From Bacteroidales bacterium (GTDB lineage Bacteria > Bacteroidota > Bacteroidia > Bacteroidales > SM23-62), in assembly GCA_016783865.1 (NCBI GenBank), contig JADHVS010000061.1, forward strand, positions 1 to 20,258: a stretch of 20,258 nucleotides of DNA, in the 5' to 3' direction. The translations under genes and the position numbers were made by a program. The notes below the pieces were generated by a model, which had not been told where the DNA came from, did not search any database, and saw only the letters and a program-made list of their open reading frames with translations. Below, piece after piece: positions 1-7,789 of the stretch. Positions within the stretch are counted from its first letter, which is position 1. Each line of letters opens with the position of its first letter.

Positions 1-2
1 CG

Positions 3-137
3 GCTTTGCTCGAGATTGAGATAAAAATGAGAAAAGTGAATAACTTTAGGAAACTGGATGTAATGCAAAAAATCATAAAAGAAGAAATACAAAAACGAAC
101 CTCTCAAGAAGGAATTTCAACTAGAAATGGGACATGA
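3..137 (+). CDS. Partial ORF of unknown identity at the left edge
   Basis: An open frame enters from the left edge and gives 44 codons ending at a TGA at 135-137. The visible peptide is strongly charged (motifs KVNNFRKLD and IKEEIQKRTS) and has no signal or membrane segment. An internal ATG lies at 27, so it could be either the tail of a longer protein or a short ORF. Its 3' end overlaps the end of the convergent beta-helix gene, an arrangement typical of an insertion or rearrangement junction. It could be the tail of a transposase (the last bases before the stop read GGGACA), but no diagnostic motif is present and I do not recognise it. It could also be non-coding. Confidence 0.25.
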   Translation, partial: ALLEIEIKMRKVNNFRKLDVMQKIIKEEIQKRTSQEGISTRNGT

Positions 138-1070
138 TCTTTCTAGTTTTGAAGTGTGACAATAAATGCCTCCAATAGTTGCTCCTTTGTTATTAATAAT
201 TGAATTGTTAATTATTTTACAGTTATAGACATTTTGACACATTATTCCGCCCATCCCATATGACGGATTCAAAGATTCGTTTCCGATAATATCATTTTCA
301 ATGATTTCAAATCCTTCCCCATAACAATAAATACCTGCTGCAGTTTTAGCCGTATTGTTTTTTATAATATTTCCTGAAATAGATCCTCCAATAACATCAT
401 CCCAATATATACCACCTCCATTACTACCGGCATGGTTATTTCTTATGATATTATTTGTGATCTCAACATTAAGTGTTTGCCGAATTCTTATTCCTCCACC
501 ATATGCAACAGTGACATTATTTTCTATTAGGCAATCTTGAATTATAACATTACAATCAGGATATAGCGCAGCAATTGTTCCCATACCACTGTAATTCTTC
601 TCGATATGACATTTTGAGATTATCACGTTTTGAGTTCCGCTTATGATAATACCCCGATGGGAATAGGATAGGTGAGACATTGAAATTATACTTGTATCAT
701 TTAAGTTCCCCCAGAAAAATTCTATACCTTTAAATTTCCCGGTAGTAACTTCAGGATCGGTGGCTCCAATTGTATCATTTACTGTAAAAACAATAGTGTC
801 ACCAGGAAGTCCTTCAGCCTTCAGGTAACCATTTACTCCAATCCTGAAATATCCCTGGAATTCGACATATGTCCCCGGATTAATGGTCAGGGTTATATTA
901 TTCATTACAGTAACGTCTCCGACCACCTTAATTGTATCATCGGTCCAGGTCGTGTTTTCGGTGATGTCACCCGAAACCTCTAATACTGTTGGTTGCGCCA
1001 GGGTATTTAATATTGGCAAAAACCATAACAGGGTAACCAACAGGCAGTACCGGATATGATTTCTTTTCAT
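117..1070 (-). CDS. Secreted right-handed parallel beta-helix protein, probably C-terminally truncated
   Basis: A 317-residue exported protein. Residues 1-25 form a signal peptide (a basic MKRN start, a hydrophobic LLVTLLWFL core and a likely cut after LAQ). From about residue 45 it becomes a repetitive beta-solenoid with recurring rungs of the type NVIIxxCxIENN, VEITNNIIRNNHA and SISGNIIKNN, rich in stacked Asn, Gly, Ile and Val. This is the right-handed beta-helix fold seen in polysaccharide lyase-like and PbH1-repeat proteins. No catalytic residues can be assigned, so lyase activity is not claimed. The protein stops in the middle of a rung (GGIYCHTS followed by a non-repetitive KLERSCPISS). 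Bacteroidota relatives usually continue through more rungs and often carry a C-terminal sorting domain, which is absent. The 3' end overlaps a foreign-looking ORF at 3-137. The gene is visibly more AT-rich than the genes to its right. Confidence 0.7.
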   Translation of the reverse strand: MKRNHIRYCLLVTLLWFLPILNTLAQPTVLEVSGDITENTTWTDDTIKVVGDVTVMNNITLTINPGTYVEFQGYFRIGVNGYLKAEGLPGDTIVFTVNDTIGATDPEVTTGKFKGIEFFWGNLNDTSIISMSHLSYSHRGIIISGTQNVIISKCHIEKNYSGMGTIAALYPDCNVIIQDCLIENNVTVAYGGGIRIRQTLNVEITNNIIRNNHAGSNGGGIYWDDVIGGSISGNIIKNNTAKTAAGIYCYGEGFEIIENDIIGNESLNPSYGMGGIMCQNVYNCKIINNSIINNKGATIGGIYCHTSKLERSCPISS

Positions 1071-1127
1071 GATTTGAAGTATTTAAATTGACCTTTGCGA
1101 TTTGAAAACAATTATGGAATAATATTT

Positions 1128-1159
1128 AAAAGTTACGAACTTTTTGCAGACAAGTCAAA
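1128..1159 (-). promoter_or_regulatory. Candidate Bacteroidota-type promoter for the beta-helix gene
   Basis: On the minus strand TTTG (1156-1159) is followed by exactly 20 bp and then TAACTTTT (1128-1135). The Bacteroides primary sigma factor consensus is a -33 TTTG and a -7 TAnnTTTG. This site matches the first box fully and the second at all but the last fixed base. Transcription would start around 1121 and leave a leader of about 50 nt before the ATG at 1070. The match is by eye only. Confidence 0.45.
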
Positions 1160-1565
1160 TATTTGGTATGAACTACCGGATGGAGGGATGAACTGCAGGA
1201 TTCTGAGGATGAAAGTAACCAATTGCCATGTACAACAATAGCAGGTAAAAAATCGTTTATTTATCGTATCCATTAACCATCGGTTATCGCGAAACCGAAG
1301 GCAATTGATTAACCTGCAACCTGCCCCTTCTGACTACTGTATTATTCGCTTCACACAGGCCTCCGCACAGCCTGCTCATGAAAATTTCATACGCTCCGCT
1401 TCTGAAATTGTACTGAATTCTGTTTTCTATCCGGTAATCACTGAATTTAACACTTTCAACTCTTTTTTTACACCATTCCATAAAAACGGCTTCATTTTTG
1501 CCCGAAGTTTCATTATTTTTATTCATTATCGAATAATTATTCATCTAATTCTTAAATTCTTAAAA
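1160..1565. other. Intergenic stretch between divergent genes, no convincing gene
   Basis: About 400 bp lie between the beta-helix promoter and the HtrA-type gene. An 86-codon minus-strand frame (1284-1544) is open here, but it has no recognisable domain, signal peptide or convincing start context. The plus-strand HtrA frame is also open through part of this stretch, which suggests the absence of stops is chance. Two overlapping small inverted repeats sit at 1274-1298: TAACC/GGTTA with a 3-nt loop, and TCGGTT/AACCGA with a 7-nt loop. A 1.7-copy CCTGCAA heptamer is at 1313-1326, the same unit as the array at 15673-15700. A promoter for the protease genes must lie here, but I found no box pair with correct spacing. 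Confidence 0.4.
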
Positions 1566-3062
1566 ATGAAAACAACCTTGTTAAAAATGAGAGGATTATT
1601 GCTTGCCTCTATATTTATCTTCTCAACTTTTTCTAACGCCATTCCCCAGACTGCTCCAGGTATGCTGGAAGACATCCTGAGTTCCGTCATCACGGTAGGT
1701 GTTCATCAGACCGATTATGCAAACCGTGCCCTGGGTTTCAGGGGATCAAACATCTCTGAGGTGGCCTATGAGAAGGCCCTCGACCTGGCCGGAGTCGTAT
1801 CTTCCGGCTCAGGATTTGTGATCCTTAAAAATGGTAAGAAGTATGTGGTGACCAATGCACATGTTATCGAAAATGCCTCCACGGAAGATGGCAGTATCTA
1901 TGTATACAGCATCAACCGTACACCGTACGAGGTAAAAGTGCTGGGAGGGGATTCCTTTTATGATATCGCCGTCCTGGAGTTTGTTGATGCACCCGGAGCT
2001 GAAATAACAACCGTTCAGTTCAAGCAGGAAGAGCCCAGGCTAGGAGAGACAGTATATGCCATCGGAAATCCACTTGGAGAATATCCCTATTCTGTATCTG
2101 ATGGGATCATCAGTGCTAAGAACAGGGTGAGGGGCAGTTATACCGGTAAATTCGGATTCCTGCAGACCACTGCAACGGTTATCTGGGGAAACAGTGGTGG
2201 ACCACTGGTGGATGAGAAGGGTAATGTAGCAGGGATCAATTCCCAGATTGCTTTTGCTTCAACTCCTGACGGAGGACAGGTATGGCAGTCGCAGATTAAC
2301 TTTGCCCTGGAAGCTGAAATCAGCGAAAGATTGGTGAATGATATCATAGAAAATGATGGCAGGGTATTAAGGGCATACTTTGGTATGGAAATCGGACAAA
2401 ATTATGAGTATGATTCAGACTGGTTCGGTAACTGGTACCTGGTTGGAGCAGACGCGGTTCCCAAACTTACAGCTGTATTGGATGATGCTCCCTCTTACTC
2501 AGCGCTGAGTGGTTTTGTCGGAGCCGATATCATCAAGGTGAACGGAGAAGAAGTCAGGAACGTGGAAGAGGTACTGGGTGAGCTGGAATCAGTTAAGCCG
2601 GGTTCAACCATTTCAGTAACATTTGATAAATATGGTTCACAATCAACCGTAAAAGTGAATTCGAAGTTATTGACATCGACTGAATTGGAAAGTATTGCGG
2701 TCCATGTACTCGAAGGAAATGCAGAAGTGGAACCCAATTTCAATGATATTATGTTGTCGCTTACTGCTTTGAGCACTGAGAATCTGTATACATTTGACGG
2801 TTATGATTACCTTGATGCTGAAGAGGATATGGTAGATAAGAAGTACTACGTTGTTGCAGCCGGTGTGGCAGGATATGATCTTTCAAGCATGTGGATCATT
2901 GAGGAGCTGAAAGATTTTGGAGCCGCTATGAAGCTTTCAGGATTAAGCGGGATGATTGATATCTATGCCTTAGATCCCAACACAAACGGCGACGAGTTAC
3001 AGATGTTCAGGCAATACCTCTCGGGAGACGGGAGTATTGTTATGACCACTCTCTGGTATTAA
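1566..3062 (+). CDS. Exported HtrA/DegP-type trypsin-like serine protease with PDZ-like region
   Basis: A protein of 498 residues when started at the ATG at 1566. This start gives a proper signal peptide (MKTTLLKMRGLLLASIFIFS, cut near SNA); the upstream in-frame extension to 1305 would bury it. The S1C-type protease domain spans about residues 70-255. The catalytic triad is readable: His99 in VVTNAHV, Asp133 in YDIAVLEF and Ser210 in WGNSGGPLV, where the oxyanion-loop GNSGGP is typical of DegP/DegQ. A PDZ-like region follows at about 310-365 (SGFVGADIIKVNGEEV...VKPGSTISVTF). The last 130 residues match no family I know. HtrA proteins degrade or chaperone misfolded envelope proteins and often form trimers; its own substrate is unknown. 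It is followed after 52 bp by a metacaspase-like protease on the same strand, so the two are probably co-transcribed. Confident at family level, not at orthologue level. Confidence 0.85.
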   Translation: MKTTLLKMRGLLLASIFIFSTFSNAIPQTAPGMLEDILSSVITVGVHQTDYANRALGFRGSNISEVAYEKALDLAGVVSSGSGFVILKNGKKYVVTNAHVIENASTEDGSIYVYSINRTPYEVKVLGGDSFYDIAVLEFVDAPGAEITTVQFKQEEPRLGETVYAIGNPLGEYPYSVSDGIISAKNRVRGSYTGKFGFLQTTATVIWGNSGGPLVDEKGNVAGINSQIAFASTPDGGQVWQSQINFALEAEISERLVNDIIENDGRVLRAYFGMEIGQNYEYDSDWFGNWYLVGADAVPKLTAVLDDAPSYSALSGFVGADIIKVNGEEVRNVEEVLGELESVKPGSTISVTFDKYGSQSTVKVNSKLLTSTELESIAVHVLEGNAEVEPNFNDIMLSLTALSTENLYTFDGYDYLDAEEDMVDKKYYVVAAGVAGYDLSSMWIIEELKDFGAAMKLSGLSGMIDIYALDPNTNGDELQMFRQYLSGDGSIVMTTLWY

Positions 3063-3064
3063 AC

Positions 3065-3106
3065 CGTGAGTCGTGAGTCGTAACTCGTAGCTCGCAACTA
3101 GTAACT
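3065..3106 (+). repeat. Six degenerate 7-bp tandem repeats between the HtrA and metacaspase genes
   Basis: The 52-bp gap is almost filled by six consecutive heptamers: CGTGAGT, CGTGAGT, CGTAACT, CGTAGCT, CGCAACT, AGTAACT. The array starts 3 bp after the HtrA stop and ends 8 bp before the metacaspase ATG. The period is exact with no indels while the units drift, which suggests an older expansion. It would be part of the mRNA leader of the second gene and may affect its translation, but no function is known to me. Confidence 0.7.
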
Positions 3107-3114
3107 TCTCTTTT

Positions 3115-5139
3115 ATGAAACAATTAAGTAAGTTCTTAACAATAATCTCCATTATCACTGTCTTCCCCCTGTTTATGAGTTCGGCCCTGGCCGAGAAACG
3201 GGCGCTGATCATTGCCATCGGCGACTATCCTGATTCACTGGGGTGGAGCGATATCAGCTCCAGGAATGATGTTGCACTGATCCAGCGAACACTGTTGGGT
3301 CAAGGATTCGAGGAAAGGAATATGGTAATGCTCTTTGACAAACAAGCCACAAAGAAGGGGATCGTTGACGCATTAAATAACCTGATACGGGATGCCGGCA
3401 AAGGTGACATCGTGGTGATCCATTATTCTGGTCATGGCCAGCAGATCTCCGATAATAACGGTGACGAAATCGACAAACTGGATGAAACCCTGGTTGCCTG
3501 GGATGCACCTGCTTTTTATACGGATGGATACACAGGTGAAAATCATTTAAGGGATGATGAGTTTGGTGAAATGATCACCGCCCTTCGGCAGAAAGTAGGA
3601 TCGGACGGACAGGTCCTGGTATTTATGGACTCCTGCCACTCGGGAACAGGTACGCGCGGTGAAAAGCCTGCTGTAAAGGTCAGGGGAGGGGGAGATCCGC
3701 TCATTATCCCTGCATTCAAAGATGTGACTCCTTCAGGATCAGAAGGTGAAAAGGGTTTTGGACTGACTGAAGCACCTGTAGCAACACGTGGCGGCGGAGG
3801 AGAAATGGCGCCTTTTATTTTATTTGCCGGTGCCAGTTTTAACGAGCTCAATTATGAGACCACCGATGATGAAGGCAATGGAGTCGGATCATTATCCTAC
3901 TGTATTGCCAAATCTTTCTCGGAAATGGAAGAGGGGATGACCTACCGGTCTGTCTTCAATAAGGTACACTCTACCATGTCGACCGTTGCCCCACGGCAAA
4001 CACCGATGCTGGAGGGTGATATTGATTACCAGGTGTTTAATGGCACTATCGTTGAACAGGAAGGATACTTTATCGTCGACAGAATAATGAATGACAATGA
4101 TATCAGGATGAATGGGGGAAAGATCATGAACCTTTATGAAGGAGATGTGATTGGGGTATATCCGAGCGGGACGATAAACAGCCAGGAAACCGAACCGCTT
4201 TTCACTGGTAAAATATCCGAGTCTGAAAGCTTTTCCTCTATTGTCCATTTTGATAATCCCCACGGAATAGATAATAAACTCGATTACTGGTTGTTTGTCA
4301 GGGAACAGAACTTTGAAAACCGCAAAATCGGAGTTGATATCGGGAAGGTGAATAACGCCCGGATAGATGCCCAGCTCCGCGAACAACTGACAGGATTAAG
4401 TCTGATACAGATTTCCAGCAGCAATCCCGACCTGGTTGTTGAGGAATCCGGATCAGAAATCGTGGTAAAGACAGCTTCCGATGATATTGTCTTTGACAGG
4501 GTTAGCACCAGTGATAATGCAGCAGGTGATAAGAGTATAAATATTGTCAAGAGATTCGCCCAGACCAAGTTTATCAAGGAACTTAAAATGGATAATCCGG
4601 ATTACAGGGTGGAAATAAGGCTCATCCCGGTAAAAGCGAAATTTGAAGGTGGCAAGATCATAGTTAAGGATACACTCGATTTTGCAAAGTATCTGGAGGA
4701 TGAAGCAGTCCCGACCTTTACCGAAAAGGATCAGTTCCTGATTGAAGTCGTAAATACTGGCAACCGGGGCGCTTATTTTAACATCATTGATATCCAGCCC
4801 GATGGCTATATCAATCCGGTTGTCCCGGCCCCCGGGAAAGATGGCAAGGAGTATAAAATCGCACGGGGTCAGACCTATATTGTCCCGGATGTCTTACTGG
4901 ATGGCTTCTATGAGCCATATGGTACAGAAGTTTTCAAGGTATTTGCCTCCAAAGACCCGATAAACCTGTCGCCTATTATAAACAGCAAGGGTGTCGGTAC
5001 ACGCGGAGGAGGCAGTCCCCTTGAAATGATCCTGCAGGATACCTTCCAGAATACTCGTGGTCCAAAAGTTAAAGTAAGTAACATGCCAGCTGAATCTTCA
5101 GGTTCAACTTATGAATATATTTTTAAGATAGGGAAGTAA
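3115..5139 (+). CDS. Exported metacaspase-like (peptidase C14) protease with DUF4384-like C-terminal region
   Basis: A 674-residue protein with a signal peptide (residues 1-26, cut near ALA). The caspase-like domain covers about 27-310. The catalytic dyad is visible: His107 in IHYSGHGQQ and Cys174 in FMDSCHSGTG. The acidic stretch after the His loop (DEIDKLDETL) is typical of bacterial metacaspases, which prefer Arg/Lys at P1. The p10-like segment runs from about 232 (APFILFAGAS) to QTPMLEGD near 300. Between the two halves is a Gly/Arg-rich linker (183-230) with RGGG at 190 and TRGGGG at 224. TRGGG recurs at 629-633 and TRG at 647-649. A region near 540-620 (EYKIARGQTYIVP, EVFKVFASKDPINL) resembles DUF4384-type domains attached to bacterial caspases. 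It probably sits in an operon with the upstream HtrA-type gene. Its substrate is unknown, and bacterial caspase homologues vary in role. Confidence 0.85.
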   Translation: MKQLSKFLTIISIITVFPLFMSSALAEKRALIIAIGDYPDSLGWSDISSRNDVALIQRTLLGQGFEERNMVMLFDKQATKKGIVDALNNLIRDAGKGDIVVIHYSGHGQQISDNNGDEIDKLDETLVAWDAPAFYTDGYTGENHLRDDEFGEMITALRQKVGSDGQVLVFMDSCHSGTGTRGEKPAVKVRGGGDPLIIPAFKDVTPSGSEGEKGFGLTEAPVATRGGGGEMAPFILFAGASFNELNYETTDDEGNGVGSLSYCIAKSFSEMEEGMTYRSVFNKVHSTMSTVAPRQTPMLEGDIDYQVFNGTIVEQEGYFIVDRIMNDNDIRMNGGKIMNLYEGDVIGVYPSGTINSQETEPLFTGKISESESFSSIVHFDNPHGIDNKLDYWLFVREQNFENRKIGVDIGKVNNARIDAQLREQLTGLSLIQISSSNPDLVVEESGSEIVVKTASDDIVFDRVSTSDNAAGDKSINIVKRFAQTKFIKELKMDNPDYRVEIRLIPVKAKFEGGKIIVKDTLDFAKYLEDEAVPTFTEKDQFLIEVVNTGNRGAYFNIIDIQPDGYINPVVPAPGKDGKEYKIARGQTYIVPDVLLDGFYEPYGTEVFKVFASKDPINLSPIINSKGVGTRGGGSPLEMILQDTFQNTRGPKVKVSNMPAESSGSTYEYIFKIGK

Positions 5140-5151
5140 TTCGTAAGTTTA
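5120..5151 (+). promoter_or_regulatory. Weak candidate promoter for the glycan operon
   Basis: TTTT (5120-5123), 20 bp, then TAAGTTTA (5144-5151) approximates the Bacteroides TTTG/TAnnTTTG consensus with one mismatch in each box. It lies across the end of the metacaspase gene, in the only position where a promoter between this gene and the operon could fit. The predicted transcription start falls at about 5158, the first base of the inverted repeat described next. The match is weak and in an AT-rich stretch. Confidence 0.25.
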
Positions 5152-5157
5152 TTGCAT

Positions 5158-5202
5158 AATAACCGCAACTCAATGAAATTCATCTTTGATGTTGCGGTTA
5201 TT
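5158..5202 (+). terminator. Perfect 12-bp inverted repeat, terminator or leader hairpin
   Basis: AATAACCGCAAC (5158-5169) pairs perfectly with GTTGCGGTTATT (5191-5202) around a 21-nt loop, and the run continues TTC. The G/C core followed by a T-rich edge fits a Rho-independent terminator for the protease pair. However, its 3' arm ends only 13 nt before the ATG of the first operon gene at 5216. It could therefore instead be the 5' leader hairpin of that operon and control its translation or stability. Confidence 0.65.
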
Positions 5203-5215
5203 TTCTGCTATGCGA

Positions 5216-6490
5216 ATGAAACAGCTGGTTTTCCTTTCCCTGATACTGTTATTATCCTGTAAGCCTGAGACAAATCCGGGGATTAAAGTCGAAATTGTAA
5301 AAAATGAATCCGGTTATCAATTAACCAGGAATGGGGAGCCTTTTTATATAAAAGGTGCTGTGGCATGGAATAAATTCGACCTGATCAGGTTGTATGGTGG
5401 TAATGCGGTCAGAACATCGACTCGCGGAAATCGGCTGGAACTGGCTGATAGCCTGGGATTAACCTGCATGGTGAACCTTCCTGTCCGTGCAGAAAGGGAT
5501 GGGATGGATTACAATGATTCTCTGGCCGTTAAGGAGCAGTTTGAGAAGGTCATTGGAATGGTCGAAAAATATAAGGGGCTGGAATGTGTCCTGTTTTGGT
5601 CCCTCGGGAATGAACTTGACTGGATCCCTCCCGGAGTTCCAAATAATAAAAAGGTATGGACCCATCTGAATAACCTGGCCATAAAGATCCATGAAATTGA
5701 TCCCGATCATCCGGTAATGACCACCATTGGTTCTGTTCACAAGGAAGTAATGGATGATTTTATAAAAGGGGCCCCGGAAATTGACCTCCTTGGTTTTAAT
5801 GAGTATGGGAATATACTGGAACTGGCTGACCGGATCAGGGAATTTGGCTGGACAAAACCATATGTATTTACCGAATGGGGACCGTCAGGATTCTGGCAGG
5901 TTCCACTAACATCATGGGATGCTCCCATCGAGGAGACCAGCTCAATGAAAGCCGAACTTTATAAACTGAGATATGAAGAAGCCATCCTGGCGGATCATGA
6001 GATGTGTCTTGGATCATTTGTGTTCCTCTGGAACCAGCACCAGGAAAGGACCCATACCTGGTTTGGAATGTTCGATAAAGATTGGAATGAAACAGAAGCA
6101 GTAGGTGTAATGCAGTACGAGTGGACGGGTGAATGGCCGGACAATAGTGCCCCCGGGCTCGATTCCATTTTTATCGATGATCATACTGCTTACGGATCGA
6201 TTATTCTTAAGGCCGGAAGTTCTCATACGGGCAGCGTTTATACCAGCGACCCCGACGGTGATACGTTATTTTTTTCGTGGGAAATCCTTTCGGAGGGCAC
6301 AAAATTCCCATATGGAGGACGAGGTGAAGAAAAACCACCTGTTGTTCCTGGACTGATTGAAGATTCTACAAAACAATTTATTCAATTCAAGGCTCCGGAA
6401 TCAGAAGGTGCATATCGCCTGTTTGTATATATTTATGATGGTCATAATCATTTTGCCACAGCCAATATTCCATTTTATACAGTAGAATAA
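5216..6490 (+). CDS. GH2-type TIM-barrel glycoside hydrolase lipoprotein (stand-alone barrel)
   Basis: A 424-residue lipoprotein when started at the ATG at 5216; an ATG at 5210 is also possible. The N-terminus MKQLVFLSLILLLSC ends in a lipobox with Cys15. Residues about 30-310 resemble the catalytic barrel of GH2 (clan GH-A): TRNGEPFYIKG, GGNAVRTS, ADSLGL, the acid/base Glu133 in WSLGNELDW and the likely nucleophile Glu220 in YVFTEWGP. Clan GH-A enzymes are retaining and usually act on beta-linked sugars. The jelly-roll and beta-sandwich domains found in ordinary 700-1000-residue GH2 enzymes are missing. Residues about 314-424 instead form an Ig/PKD-like module (YTSDPDGDTLFFSWEIL). First gene of the operon, 21 bp before the next. 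The substrate cannot be read from sequence. A GH5-like assignment within the same clan is possible. Confidence 0.75.
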   Translation: MKQLVFLSLILLLSCKPETNPGIKVEIVKNESGYQLTRNGEPFYIKGAVAWNKFDLIRLYGGNAVRTSTRGNRLELADSLGLTCMVNLPVRAERDGMDYNDSLAVKEQFEKVIGMVEKYKGLECVLFWSLGNELDWIPPGVPNNKKVWTHLNNLAIKIHEIDPDHPVMTTIGSVHKEVMDDFIKGAPEIDLLGFNEYGNILELADRIREFGWTKPYVFTEWGPSGFWQVPLTSWDAPIEETSSMKAELYKLRYEEAILADHEMCLGSFVFLWNQHQERTHTWFGMFDKDWNETEAVGVMQYEWTGEWPDNSAPGLDSIFIDDHTAYGSIILKAGSSHTGSVYTSDPDGDTLFFSWEILSEGTKFPYGGRGEEKPPVVPGLIEDSTKQFIQFKAPESEGAYRLFVYIYDGHNHFATANIPFYTVE

Positions 6491-6511
6491 CCGGATAAAA
6501 ATCCAAAATAT

Positions 6512-7789
6512 ATGAATAGAAAAGACTTTATCAAAACGACCTCTGCTGCCGCGGCTTCATTGGGTTTGCTGTCTGCTGCCAACTCATGTAAAGATCAACC
6601 GGCGGAGGGATCCAAAACAGGTTCCTTAATTGCTAATACTCCGAAAGGGGCTCCACTGGCAATATCAATGTGGGATTTTTCGTGGTTGGAAAGAAGGTGG
6701 ACTGGCGCTGGTTTTGAAGACTGGGATATGGTCCTCGATCAGTTTGTGGAACGTGGATATAATGCCATCAGGATGGATGCCTTTCCACATCTCGTTGCCC
6801 GGGATCCTGAGAAAGAGTGGACACTGGAGGTGTTATGGACCCAATCTGACTGGGGAAGCCCTGCCAGAAATAAAATTACTGTCCAGCCGGCAATGAACGA
6901 ATTTCTTTCAAAATGTAAAGACAGGGGAATTATGGTGGGACTTTCAAGTTGGTACAGAGAGGATTCGGATAATGTCCGTATGCAGGTCTCCTCACCGGAG
7001 ATACACGCAGAGCAATGGATCAAAACCCTTGATATGATCAGGGAAGCGGGATTACTTGATATCATTTTGTATGTTGACCTGTGTAATGAGTGGCCCGGAG
7101 ACCTGTGGGCACCATACTTTACCAATGATCCACCTGAATTGACATGGGGGGGATGGTATACAGAACAATCGCTTCAATGGATGAGGACAGCCATTGGACT
7201 GGTGCAGGAAAAATATCCGGATCTCCCGGTCAGTTTCTCATTTGAAATAAAGGAGCAGTATTACCGGGAACTTGATGTATCTTTTGCCGATTTCCTGGAT
7301 GACCATATCTGGATGGCCCAGCAGAATGGTAATGAGTTCGCAGACCTTGTTGAATACAAGTATGACAGATTTAAGCCGGATAGTTACAATGCCCTGGCAA
7401 AAAATGGAGAAAAGCTGTACAGGGAGAAACCAGACTACTGGCAAAACCTCCTTATCAACCGGATCAAAAAATCCGCGGAGGAATCATCAAAGATAGGATT
7501 GCCATTGATTACAACAGAATGCTGGGGAGTGGTCGATTATAAAGACTGGCCTTTGCTGAACTGGGATTGGGTAAAAGAATTATGTGCCCTGGGAACGGAA
7601 ACAGCAGCTGCAACCGGTCAGTGGGTGGCCATTGCAACAAGTAATTTTTGCGAACCTCAGTTTAAAGGTATGTGGGACGATATTGAATGGCACAGGAGGC
7701 TGACTGATATAATTAAGAATTCTGCAATCAATATTTCACTGAATGAAAGTAAATTAGGGAGTAAATTCTTAAACAGGTTATCACGATGA
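6512..7789 (+). CDS. Exported GH-A-like (cellulase-like) TIM-barrel protein
   Basis: A 425-residue protein. The N-terminus MNRKDFIKTTSAAAASLGLL resembles the Tat-like leaders common on Bacteroidota sugar enzymes, but it has only RK instead of RR; SAANSC leaves room for lipid attachment at Cys26. The rest looks like one (beta/alpha)8 barrel of clan GH-A type. It has ISMWDFSWLE at the start, YNAIRMDAFPH, a candidate acid/base Glu193 in YVDLCNEWPGD and a candidate nucleophile Glu336 in PLITTECWG. I cannot place it in a numbered CAZy family. Its stop overlaps the start of the L-rhamnose mutarotase gene (ATGA), so the two are translationally coupled. That suggests, as inference only, that its product pool includes a reducing sugar needing mutarotation, such as rhamnose. 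Catalytic roles are assigned by motif position alone. Confidence 0.7.
   Translation: MNRKDFIKTTSAAAASLGLLSAANSCKDQPAEGSKTGSLIANTPKGAPLAISMWDFSWLERRWTGAGFEDWDMVLDQFVERGYNAIRMDAFPHLVARDPEKEWTLEVLWTQSDWGSPARNKITVQPAMNEFLSKCKDRGIMVGLSSWYREDSDNVRMQVSSPEIHAEQWIKTLDMIREAGLLDIILYVDLCNEWPGDLWAPYFTNDPPELTWGGWYTEQSLQWMRTAIGLVQEKYPDLPVSFSFEIKEQYYRELDVSFADFLDDHIWMAQQNGNEFADLVEYKYDRFKPDSYNALAKNGEKLYREKPDYWQNLLINRIKKSAEESSKIGLPLITTECWGVVDYKDWPLLNWDWVKELCALGTETAAATGQWVAIATSNFCEPQFKGMWDDIEWHRRLTDIIKNSAINISLNESKLGSKFLNRLSR

Noticed and set aside
1284..1544. 86-residue minus-strand gene
   Set aside because: No recognisable domain, weak start context, and part of it is translated from a heptamer repeat; kept only as a comment on the intergenic stretch.
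1305..1565. Longer HtrA-type protein starting at 1305
   Set aside because: The extra 87 residues are low-complexity with no family match, and they would place the clear signal peptide (from 1566) in the middle of the protein.
3065..3106. CRISPR array
   Set aside because: Units are 7 bp, contiguous and without spacers; no cas genes are present.
5186..5215. Start of the GH2-type gene at 5186 (TTG) or 5189
   Set aside because: These starts lie inside the 3' arm region of the perfect inverted repeat and give a poorer signal peptide; ATG 5216 gives a standard lipoprotein leader.
6512..6600. True Tat signal peptide
   Set aside because: Only NRKDF is present, without the RR pair; some Bacteroidota leaders look like this but Tat export cannot be claimed.
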